Below are positions 17,345 to 24,232 of a stretch of 64,000 nt of DNA, piece by piece (position 1 is the first letter of the stretch; each line of letters begins with the position of its first letter). The position numbers and the translations under genes are program-made. The stretch comes from Rugosimonospora africana (lineage in GTDB: Bacteria > Actinomycetota > Actinomycetes > Mycobacteriales > Micromonosporaceae): positions 102,024 to 166,023 of the forward strand of contig NZ_BONZ01000055.1 of NCBI RefSeq assembly GCF_016862975.1, read 5' to 3'. The notes under the pieces were generated by a model. The model was not told the DNA's origin, did no database searches, and saw only the letters and a list, made by a program, of their open reading frames with translations.

Positions 17345-17956
17345 CTACGAACTGCCGGGAGAACCGCACGGCACGCCGACACCAAGACGCACCTGGGTCT
17401 CCTGCCCCTGCGACCGGACGATCAACGGCAGGCACGCGGGCTGCGCGACCAAGGTGCCACCGGCAAAGACCAACCAGGCGGAGCTGGACGGTGCCGGACA
17501 GGCCGGTACCTGAACCGCCGTCGCGGACACGGCCGCGCCACCCCAGCTAAGGCGAGCCCGGTCCTCCCAGCCCGGTCCCACCCGAAGGTCGACCGCTGCG
17601 CCGGCCCGCACGAGAAGGCCCCACTTGGCGAACAGCCGTGCCGCGGGATCGGCCCCGCCCTGGTCGATCACCTGTAAGACCGACGCGATCGGCACCGCAA
17701 CGTTTCGCGCGACCACCCGGTAGTCGTCGGGCGGATCCGGCAGCCCCGCGATCGACGATGCACAGGACACCAGCCCAACGTCCGGTGCCAAGGAGGGCTC
17801 CGCGCTTGCTCCCGCCGGAGTCGAGGCCGCGACGGCCACCGGATTCGACGCAGTGACACCCTGACCGGAGTGCGCGGGGGACGTGCACCCGGCCAGAAGC
17901 ACCACGGCGGCACCGGTCGCCGCTCGCACCCGACTCGACCATGGTCGGCCTCGCAC
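17345..17956 (-). CDS. Lipoprotein of unknown function
   Basis: This 203-residue protein has a lipoprotein signal (RVRAATGAAVVLLAGCTS; Cys at residue 24), an Ala/Ser/Pro/Val-rich linker and a compact domain. The domain contains 'LPDPPDDYRVVARNVAVPIASVLQ', 'RLFAKWGLLVRAGAAVDLRVGPGWEDRARLSWG', 'VPACPAPSSSAWLVFAGGTLVAQPACLPL' and a Cys in 'GVPCG'. At least two Cys pairs could form disulphides outside the cell. I recognise it only as a type seen in actinomycetes, without known function. The GTG start is set by the signal peptide. It is monocistronic, followed by a hairpin. Confidence 0.75.
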   Translation of the reverse strand: MRGRPWSSRVRAATGAAVVLLAGCTSPAHSGQGVTASNPVAVAASTPAGASAEPSLAPDVGLVSCASSIAGLPDPPDDYRVVARNVAVPIASVLQVIDQGGADPAARLFAKWGLLVRAGAAVDLRVGPGWEDRARLSWGGAAVSATAVQVPACPAPSSSAWLVFAGGTLVAQPACLPLIVRSQGQETQVRLGVGVPCGSPGSS

Positions 17957-18043
17957 CCACTCATCTTCGCAAGATTCACGCTACGAGGGCGAGCCCCGTG
18001 TTCGTAACGAAACGGTGCGGGTGGGCGCGGTACCGAGTCGCGA

Positions 18044-18057
18044 TTGAAGCGCTTCGA
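18044..18057. promoter_or_regulatory. LacI-family operator TTGAAGCGCTTCGA
   Basis: A perfect 10-bp GAAGCGCTTC core with a nearly symmetric flank, 151 bp before the LacI gene and 88 bp upstream of the divergent lipoprotein gene. It suggests autoregulation and matches the site at 14409. Confidence 0.55.
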
Positions 18058-18207
18058 CGGGTCCCCGTCCGTGCCGTCGCCACGGTACCTTAGGAAAGCG
18101 GATTCCTGACCGTCGTCGACCATGTCGCGGGGCAGGAGACCGCCGATACAAGAAGAGTCCCGGTACTCTGCGGACCATAGAATCCCGACGGATCAGGGTG
18201 GGCGAGC

Positions 18208-19260
18208 ATGGCTGATGAGCCTTCCGGCGTCGTACGGCTCGCTGACGTCGCGCGCCGGGCGCGGGTCTCCCCGTCCACCGCCTCCCGCGTCATCAACGGC
18301 AACGCCAAACATGTGACGGAGGCGCTGCGTACTCGGGTGATGAAGGCGGTGGAGGAGCTGCGCTACGTACCCAACGCGCACGCCCAACTGCTCGCCCGCC
18401 CGCAGCGCACCGCGGTCGGCGTGATCGTGCACGACGTGTCCGACCCGTACTTCGCCGAACTCACCCGAGGGCTGCAACGGGTTGCGGCCGATCACGGCCG
18501 GCTGCTCGTCATCTGCAACAGCTACCGGGATCCGGTGCGGGAACTGGAGTATGTCGAGTTGCTCCGGGCCCAGCAGGTCGCGGCGATCGTTCCGGCTGGT
18601 TCGGGGTACCACGACAGCAAGTTCACCCGGGAGTTCAACGCGGAACTGCGTGCGTACCAACAGGCCGGCGGTCGCGTCGCGGTCATCGGCCGGCACGAGA
18701 TCGTGGGCGATGCCGTGGTACCGGGGAACGAAAGCGGCGCGTACCTCCTCGGAAAGGAACTGTTCGAGCTGGGGCACCAGCGGGTCGGGGTCATCGCGGG
18801 CCCCCGGGTGCTCACCACGACCACGGACCGGTTGGCTGGCCTCAAGCGGGCCGCTCGCGAGTTCGGGCGCCAGTTGCCGGCGAAACGGATCCGGTACGAC
18901 GACTTCAGCCGGGACGGCGGCGCGAGCGCGGCTGTGGACCTGCTGGACAGGGAACCGGGGCTGACGGCCATCATCGCGCTCAACGACACGATGGCGGTCG
19001 GGGCGCTGGCCGCCTTGCGTGAGCGTGGCGTGGCGGTACCGGATCAGATGTCGGTGGTGGGGTTCGACGACGTACCGATCGCACGGGACGTGACGCCGGC
19101 GCTGACGACGATCCGGCTACCGCTCGTGGAGATGGGGGTGCGGGCGATGAGCCTCGCGCTCGACACTCCGGATCCGGCGCGCGAACCGCGCGCCCCACGG
19201 GTACAGCATGTGGCTGGGGAGATCGTCCGCCGAGCCAGTGCCGCCCCTCCGCCGGAGTAG
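18208..19260 (+). CDS. LacI-family transcriptional regulator
   Basis: This 350-residue repressor has the LacI helix-turn-helix at residues 8-32 ('RLADVARRARVSPSTASRVING'), a hinge ('YVPNAHAQLLARPQRTAVGVIV') and a periplasmic-binding-like sensor domain to about residue 335, with 'VVGFDDVPIARDVTPALTTIRLP' near the end. The sensor binds a sugar or related effector. The ATG at 18208 is preceded by GGGTGGG. It faces a pectate lyase gene and has a GAAGCGCTTC operator upstream, so it probably controls polysaccharide-breakdown genes nearby; this link is inferred. Confidence 0.9.
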   Translation: MADEPSGVVRLADVARRARVSPSTASRVINGNAKHVTEALRTRVMKAVEELRYVPNAHAQLLARPQRTAVGVIVHDVSDPYFAELTRGLQRVAADHGRLLVICNSYRDPVRELEYVELLRAQQVAAIVPAGSGYHDSKFTREFNAELRAYQQAGGRVAVIGRHEIVGDAVVPGNESGAYLLGKELFELGHQRVGVIAGPRVLTTTTDRLAGLKRAAREFGRQLPAKRIRYDDFSRDGGASAAVDLLDREPGLTAIIALNDTMAVGALAALRERGVAVPDQMSVVGFDDVPIARDVTPALTTIRLPLVEMGVRAMSLALDTPDPAREPRAPRVQHVAGEIVRRASAAPPPE

Positions 19261-19288
19261 TCGTTTCGGGCCGGCCTCGCACCAGAGG

Positions 19289-19330
19289 CAGAGCGTCCGG
19301 GCCGTTCTGACGAACGACCCGGACGCTCTG
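19289..19330. terminator. Strong bidirectional hairpin between convergent genes
   Basis: CAGAGCGTCCGGG (19289-19301) pairs with CCCGGACGCTCTG (19318-19330). Inside, CGTTC/GAACG pairs around a TGAC loop, giving a nearly continuous stem of about 19 bp. It lies between the LacI gene and the pectate lyase gene and can end both transcripts. Confidence 0.88.
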
Positions 19331-19347
19331 AACGCCAGGCGGATGGC

Positions 19348-20730
19348 TCAGCCAACCGGAAGGCGGGTACCGGCGGTCAGCCGCACCACTACGGGCACCA
19401 CCACGGTCGGTAGTACGAGCGTGCGCAGTGTCGGGGTCCAGCCGGCATCGGTGCCGATGGTGGCGGTGTTCACCGCGTTGAAGTCGGCCAGCACACTGGC
19501 CGGCGCGAATCTGCCGTTCTGCCCGATCCAGGTGCCCTTCTCGGTCATCGCGGTGCCGCCCCAGTTGTAGACGATGTCCGCCGGGTCCACAGTGGAGCCC
19601 AACACGATGGCGTTGTTCTCGGCGTAGATCGCGGACAGGTGCCCGACACCCCACGAGTAGGAGTACCCGTCGGCGGCGAACGGTCCGGTGGCCTGCGGGA
19701 TGTCGTACAGGTTGTTGTAGATGTCCACCTGACCGAACCGTACCCGCGGGCCCCGCTGTCCCAGATTGGCGAACCGGTTGTCGTGCAGGGTGACCCGCAG
19801 CTTGCCCACGTCGTAGGTCGGGCTGTCGGTGGATCCGATGAGCATCGACTTGTCGTGGTCGTGCAGGTAGTTGCCGGAGACTGTGACCAGGTCGGCGGCC
19901 TTGGTGATGTCGAGCAGGCCGTCGTGCACCTGGTACGGCCGGCCGAGATACTGCGGCTGCTGGGAATCGGGGTTGTTGCCGTCGCTGAAGTCGCAGTGGT
20001 CGACCCAGACGTGGGTGGCGCCGATGACGGACAGGGTGTCGTAGGCGGAGTTCCAGTTGCCGGCGGAGCCGTCCGTCGGGTCCCACACCGGGAAGCAGTC
20101 GTGTGCGTCCTGCAGGGTGAGGTTGCGGACGATGACGTTGTCGACTTTCTGGATCATCAGGTTCGCGCCGACGAGACGGGCGCCGGACAGCCCGATGAGG
20201 GTGGTGTTGGAGCCGACGTTGAGGTTGATCCGAGCACCCTGGTTCTTGGCCGATCGGGCCCGCGCATCCTCCAGTGGACCGTTCGGCTTGGTGGTGCGGC
20301 CCCACACGGCCGGATCGTACGCGGCCAGGTAGGCGTCGAGCGTGTACGCCGGATCGGCATAGTCGGCGCAGGACAACGGGTGGTTCGCGTCGTCGGTGTT
20401 GCCGTCGACCTTGCCGGTGATGTAGATGATCTTCGGTGTCGCGTTGGCGGCGTTCGTCGCGTTGTCGCCACCGAGCGCGGTCACCAACTCGGCGCGGTTG
20501 TGTACGACGAACACGTGGTCGGCGTCGGCGGCGGAACCGCCGGTGGTGCCGGTGCCGTCGGAAGCCCATCCGTCGTTGGCCGGCAGAGCTTGCCGACCGA
20601 GCAGTTGAGCCGACCGGGACAGGTGGTCGCCGCCGGAATGGTTGACACTCGCCGCGCTGGCGGTCCCCGCCGATGTCAGGGTGAGGGACAGGGCCGCGAG
20701 CGCGGCCGGAACAATGACTCGTAGGCGCAT
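19348..20730 (-). CDS. Secreted pectate lyase, PL1 family
   Basis: This 460-residue enzyme has a Sec signal (MRLRVIVPAALAALSLTLTS, ending AlaSerAla) and a parallel beta-helix with PL1 hallmarks. These include 'NTTLIGLSGARLVGANLMIQKVDNVIVRNLTLQDA', 'HVWVDHCDFSDGN', 'YQVHDGLLDITKAADLVTVSGNYLHDHDKSMLIGS' and the 'LGQRGPRVRFGQVDIYNNLYD' block carrying the catalytic-type Arg. It cleaves polygalacturonate by beta-elimination outside the cell with calcium. GAGGAGAGG lies just before the ATG at 20730. It lies next to the cupin/oxidoreductase set and the second sugar importer, which could handle pectin-derived products. Confidence 0.92.
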   Translation of the reverse strand: MRLRVIVPAALAALSLTLTSAGTASAASVNHSGGDHLSRSAQLLGRQALPANDGWASDGTGTTGGSAADADHVFVVHNRAELVTALGGDNATNAANATPKIIYITGKVDGNTDDANHPLSCADYADPAYTLDAYLAAYDPAVWGRTTKPNGPLEDARARSAKNQGARINLNVGSNTTLIGLSGARLVGANLMIQKVDNVIVRNLTLQDAHDCFPVWDPTDGSAGNWNSAYDTLSVIGATHVWVDHCDFSDGNNPDSQQPQYLGRPYQVHDGLLDITKAADLVTVSGNYLHDHDKSMLIGSTDSPTYDVGKLRVTLHDNRFANLGQRGPRVRFGQVDIYNNLYDIPQATGPFAADGYSYSWGVGHLSAIYAENNAIVLGSTVDPADIVYNWGGTAMTEKGTWIGQNGRFAPASVLADFNAVNTATIGTDAGWTPTLRTLVLPTVVVPVVVRLTAGTRLPVG

Positions 20731-20786
20731 GAACCTCTCCTCAATGCCAAGGGCCTTGCAGAAAAATGCCGAACGGCGTGGGGGGA

Positions 20787-21119
20787 TCAGGAATCCCGCT
20801 CCGGCTGCAGGTGCAGCCACATCGACATGAGCGGCAGTGTCCCCGTACTGATCAGGTGATGGTCTTCTCCGGGGTCCACCACGAACACGTCGCCGGCCTG
20901 AAACGGGCTGGACGCGCCGTCTATCTCGATGACCCCACTGCCTTGCAGGATGGTGAAGACCTCGGGGACGTCGTGGACATGACGGCCCTCCGGGTGGGTG
21001 CGCTGCCCGGCGAGGTAGCGGCTGACGCCTCCCCGCTCAAGCACGTACCCCGGTACCGCACCGGACAGCACGGGGCCGTCCTCGCCGCGGGACAGGTCAT
21101 CAAGGCTCAACCTTCGCAT
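20787..21119 (-). CDS. Small cupin-domain protein
   Basis: This 110-residue single cupin has metal-site motifs 'THPEGRHVHDVPEVFTILQGSGVIEI' and 'PFQAGDVFVVDPGEDHHLI'. The His and Glu residues fit a metal-binding jelly roll. Its job may be sugar isomerisation or sensing; this cannot be told from sequence. The ATG at 21119 has GGAGGG upstream and overlaps the end of the oxidoreductase gene by 20 bp, so they are co-translated. Confidence 0.82.
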   Translation of the reverse strand: MRRLSLDDLSRGEDGPVLSGAVPGYVLERGGVSRYLAGQRTHPEGRHVHDVPEVFTILQGSGVIEIDGASSPFQAGDVFVVDPGEDHHLISTGTLPLMSMWLHLQPERDS

Positions 21120-22479
21120 CGGTTCCCTCCATAGTGGACACTGTCGATCGCCATGCGTTGGTCGCCCATGGCACGCGGAGTTCGGTGAACATCGCGCGCT
21201 CGTCACCGGCGCGCCGCACGGTGGTGGCGATCCCGGCGATGGCGTTCTCACCGTTGTGGAGCGCGCAGTGGGCGGGCGCGATCGGATCGGGTGGCGGACC
21301 GCCGGCGAGCGCGTCGACGACGGCGGTGAAGGCGGCGGTCGCGGCGAGCGGCACGAGCAGCCGGACACCACCGCCAACAGAGCCGGCCGCGCGAGCGTCA
21401 CCACAGGCGGCGTCACCACGGGCGGCGTCACCGCAGGCGGCGTCGTTACGCGCGGCCCGGTAGTCGAGCAGGTTCTCCAGCAGATCGATCCGCCCGGGCA
21501 CGGGTACCGGCATGGACTGGCCGGGCATCCGCAGCCGGTCGGTCGGATACTCCAGGAAAGCTTCGCCACCTGTACCGGTGACGGTGATGTCTCCCGGGAT
21601 GAACGTGTCGGACCGGAGGCTGACCGCGAGCGTCACGTCGAACCCGCGGGCGAGCCGGAGCCGGAGGCAGGCGGTGTCCTCGACCTCCTGGTCCAGCACG
21701 CGGTACCGCTCGACGGCGAACGCCTCGGGCCACCCGGCCCCGGCGGCGGACGCGAGTACCAGGCAGTCCATGAGCGCGTGGGCGAACGGATTGGCGATCG
21801 CGCCGTCGAGCACGCGCCTGCCGTCGAGCACGCGCCGGGCTGTCCATGACGCCCGGGTGAAGTACGCGTCGGGCCGCCACCACGCGCCGACACCGGCAAC
21901 GGAGGTGACGGTACCGAGCCGGCCGGCCGCGATCGCGTCGACCAGCCGCGCCAGCGCGGGCGAACCGAGCGCCTGGAACCCCACCTGGCAGACGCGACCG
22001 GAGTCGGCCAGGGCACGGGCGAGTTCGGAGTGCTCGGCGAGCGAGAGCACCGGCGGCTTCTCCAGCAACAGGTCGCAACCCGCTGCCACGGCATCCAGCG
22101 CGATCGGCAGGTGGGTGTGCGGGGGAGTGCAGATGACGAGCACCTGCGGGGCGACGTCGGCGAGCAACTGGCGATGGTCGGTGAACGCGGGTACTCCGTC
22201 GGGCAGCGGCACGGGTCGGACGTCACAGACACCGGCCAGGCGGATCCGGCCGGCGGCGGCCAGTGCGACCAGGTGGTTCAGGTGCGTGGCGCCGTGTCCG
22301 GCAGCCCCCACGAGCGCGACGGCGGGCGGCTGTGTGGACGGGACAAGCGGCGTGGACGGGACGAGCCGCGCGGACGAAACTGAAGGCGTGGGCGGAACTG
22401 ACGGCGTGGGCGGAACTGACGGCGCGGACGCAACTGGCCGCGGGGACGGGGCGGGCGCGGGTCGTGGCGTGCCGGTCAC
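21100..22479 (-). CDS. Gfo/Idh/MocA-family NAD(P)-dependent oxidoreductase
   Basis: This 459-residue protein begins with a ~50-residue Ser/Pro/Val low-complexity tail. A Rossmann domain follows ('AVALVGAAGHGATHLNHLVALAAAGRIRLAGVCDV', 'VLVICTPPHTHLPIALDAVAAGCDLLLEKPPVLS') with the EKP motif, then a C-terminal alpha/beta domain ('GTGGEAFLEYPTDRLRMPG'). These enzymes oxidise or rearrange sugars and uronic acids. The GTG at 22479 overlaps the stop of the preceding gene as GTGA, a typical coupling signal. A 15-bp minisatellite (21395-21454) inserts an Asp-Ala-Ala-Cys-Gly repeat near residue 350. Confidence 0.87.
   Translation of the reverse strand: MTGTPRPAPAPSPRPVASAPSVPPTPSVPPTPSVSSARLVPSTPLVPSTQPPAVALVGAAGHGATHLNHLVALAAAGRIRLAGVCDVRPVPLPDGVPAFTDHRQLLADVAPQVLVICTPPHTHLPIALDAVAAGCDLLLEKPPVLSLAEHSELARALADSGRVCQVGFQALGSPALARLVDAIAAGRLGTVTSVAGVGAWWRPDAYFTRASWTARRVLDGRRVLDGAIANPFAHALMDCLVLASAAGAGWPEAFAVERYRVLDQEVEDTACLRLRLARGFDVTLAVSLRSDTFIPGDITVTGTGGEAFLEYPTDRLRMPGQSMPVPVPGRIDLLENLLDYRAARNDAACGDAARGDAACGDARAAGSVGGGVRLLVPLAATAAFTAVVDALAGGPPPDPIAPAHCALHNGENAIAGIATTVRRAGDERAMFTELRVPWATNAWRSTVSTMEGTDAKVEP
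21395..21454 (-). repeat. In-frame 15-bp minisatellite
   Basis: Four 15-bp units (GCGTCACCACAGGCG-like) at 21395, 21410, 21425 and 21440 encode GDAAC/GDAAR-type pentapeptides inside the oxidoreductase. They form a likely surface loop absent from ordinary family members. Confidence 0.8.
22329..22438 (-). repeat. 18-bp repeats at the oxidoreductase N-terminus
   Basis: About six imperfect 18-bp units (GGCGTGGGCGGAACTGAC at 22385 and 22403 are identical) encode the SVPPTP/LVPST low-complexity leader. The reading frame is kept throughout. Confidence 0.75.
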
Positions 22480-24017
22480 GGTATGTCCAGCACGTCAGCC
22501 ACCCGCACCGGCCGGCCGGTGTCGAACGACTCGTTGGCCGCCAAGCCGGTCAACAGAGAAAGAGCGCCGTCGCGGGCGGTCGCTCCGCGGCCCAACGGAT
22601 CGGGCTCGGTGGAGCCGCCGAAGATGGTGTCCGTCATCCGCGCGTCCGCGCCGCCGTGCCCTTCCCGTGTGTATCCGGGCACGTCGACGTCGTACGGCGG
22701 CGCCCAGAATGGGCGCACGGACAACTTGACCCAGCCGCGCTCGCTCGCCGCCTCGACACCATGCAGCGCGGCCGAGCCCGAAGACACCGAGGCTGAGCCC
22801 GAAGGATCCGACAGCAACGCGCGGTCACGCGTCGCCGCCCTGTCGCCCTTCACCTCTCCGGCGGCGGCCAGGTCGACGTGGTCGCTCTCCACCACCTCCA
22901 GTTCCAGGCGGCCCCGGCTGCCGTTGAACATCACCCGGTACCCCTCCCAGGGGGAGTACGCGCTGAGGTGGTACGTCATCGTGGCGCCGGTGTCGTAGCG
23001 CACCAGTACCGCCATGTCATCCTCGATCGTCACCCCCGGCGCGAACACGTTGCGGTCGCGCAGGTAGCCGTCTTCGCTCTCGGCATCGAGGTACAGCTCA
23101 CGCAACCGGGGACGGCCGGCCAGGTGCAGCGCGAACGGATCATCGACGGCGGCCGGGTCGCCGTGGGCGCGCGAGTAACCGCGGTCGTACCCGTGCCTCG
23201 CCCCCTGCTCGCCGTAGAAGAACAGCCTGCCCATGCCGAACACCTCGACCGGCCGGGCACCCAGCCACCAGTTGACGAGATCGAAGTGGTGGCTGGACTT
23301 GTGCACCATGAGTCCGCCGGAGTTTGCCTTCTCCCGGTGCCAGCGCCGGAAGTAGTCGGCCCCATGGCGCAGGTCGAGCTGCCACTCGAAGTGCACGGAC
23401 CCGATCTCGCCGATCTCGCCTGCGGCCAGCAGCCGGCGCACGGCCTCATGCACAGGGTTGTACCGGTAGTTGAACGTCACGGTGACGTGGCGGCCGGTAC
23501 GGGCGACGGCGTTGAGGATCCGCCGGCAACGGCGTGCGTCAATGGTCATCGGCTTCTCGCTGATCACGTCGCGACCGGCTTCGAGCGCCCCGACGATGTA
23601 GTCGTCGTGGGTACGGTCGACCGACGTCACCAGTACGACGTCAACGGATTCCTTGTCGAGCATGGCGCCGAAGCTCTCGACCGGGTAGGTCGCCGCCGGC
23701 GCGGCGCCCAGACTGGCCAGCAAGCGGTTGTGGGCGTTAAGACGAACGGGATTGACGTCGCAGAGCGCGACGAGTTCGGCGGTCGCGGCGTGGTTGACGG
23801 CAAGGGCCTTGACGAACATCTCGGCGCGCGAACCGGTGCCGACAATGGCGTATCTCGTGCGGTGTTCCGTGGAGTGCCCCGTGGAACGCTCCGCGCGGTG
23901 TTCCGTCGTGCCTTCCGTCGTGCTTTCCGGAGCGCGTTGCGCGGGCTGTTCCGTGGGCTGTTCTGTGGGGTGTCCGCTAGCGCCTCTCGTGGCACTTCTG
24001 GTGTGGATCGCTGGCAT
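22476..24017 (-). CDS. Gfo/Idh/MocA-family oxidoreductase
   Basis: This 513-residue protein has a Thr/Glu/Gln/Pro repeat leader of ~50 residues. A Rossmann domain ('RYAIVGTGSRAEMFVKALAV', 'VDVVLVTSVDRTHDDYIVGALEAGRDVISEKPMTID') and the catalytic domain ('NYRYNPVHEAVRRLLAAGEIGEIGSVHFEWQLDLRHGADYFRRWH', 'HKSSHHFDLVNWWLGARPVEVFGMGRLFFYGE') follow. The HKSSHHFD block resembles the family's catalytic His/Asp pair. ATG 24017 is chosen over an upstream frame opening because GGAGGC lies 9 bp before it and the GAAAGCGCTTGC operator would otherwise be coding. It heads the leftward operon with the next oxidoreductase and cupin. Confidence 0.88.
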   Translation of the reverse strand: MPAIHTRSATRGASGHPTEQPTEQPAQRAPESTTEGTTEHRAERSTGHSTEHRTRYAIVGTGSRAEMFVKALAVNHAATAELVALCDVNPVRLNAHNRLLASLGAAPAATYPVESFGAMLDKESVDVVLVTSVDRTHDDYIVGALEAGRDVISEKPMTIDARRCRRILNAVARTGRHVTVTFNYRYNPVHEAVRRLLAAGEIGEIGSVHFEWQLDLRHGADYFRRWHREKANSGGLMVHKSSHHFDLVNWWLGARPVEVFGMGRLFFYGEQGARHGYDRGYSRAHGDPAAVDDPFALHLAGRPRLRELYLDAESEDGYLRDRNVFAPGVTIEDDMAVLVRYDTGATMTYHLSAYSPWEGYRVMFNGSRGRLELEVVESDHVDLAAAGEVKGDRAATRDRALLSDPSGSASVSSGSAALHGVEAASERGWVKLSVRPFWAPPYDVDVPGYTREGHGGADARMTDTIFGGSTEPDPLGRGATARDGALSLLTGLAANESFDTGRPVRVADVLDIP

Positions 24018-24053
24018 CGGGGATCCTGCCTCCAGACCGGGGAAAGCGCCCGG

Positions 24054-24065
24054 GAAAGCGCTTGC
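24054..24065. promoter_or_regulatory. LacI-type operator GAAAGCGCTTGC (left)
   Basis: It lies 37 bp before the oxidoreductase start. Its exact reverse complement, GCAAGCGCTTTC, occurs at 24209-24220, just before the divergent LacI gene. The pair is a strong sign of one repressor controlling both directions. Confidence 0.75.
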
Positions 24066-24140
24066 ACAAAGACTCTCGCCCAACGTGATGCCGTGCGTCA
24101 ATGGGATCGGCGGCTGCAACAAATCTGCAACACCGAGGCA

Positions 24141-24170
24141 TTGACATGCGTCGCAAACCTTTGCATTAAT
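24141..24170 (+). promoter_or_regulatory. Promoter with internal palindrome, second sugar operon
   Basis: TTGACA (24141-24146) is followed after 17-18 bp by CATTAAT (24164-24170). The spacer carries the palindrome GCAAA-CC-TTTGC (24153-24164). A repressor bound there would block polymerase directly. It drives the LacI/binding-protein operon. Confidence 0.7.
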
Positions 24171-24208
24171 GAGCCATCACGCACGCAGTTAGCACTCGTC
24201 CCGTTTCT

Positions 24209-24220
24209 GCAAGCGCTTTC
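24209..24220. promoter_or_regulatory. LacI-type operator GCAAGCGCTTTC (right)
   Basis: The exact reverse complement of the site at 24054, 13 bp before the GTG of the LacI gene and just upstream of its CAGGAGG ribosome site. The centre-to-centre distance is 155 bp. Confidence 0.75.
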
Positions 24221-24232
24221 CAGGAGGCCGGC

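Noticed and set aside
24018..24122. Longer N-terminus for the oxidoreductase (start at 24122)
   Set aside because: It would translate the GAAAGCGCTTGC operator and lacks a ribosome site, while ATG 24017 has GGAGGC at good distance.
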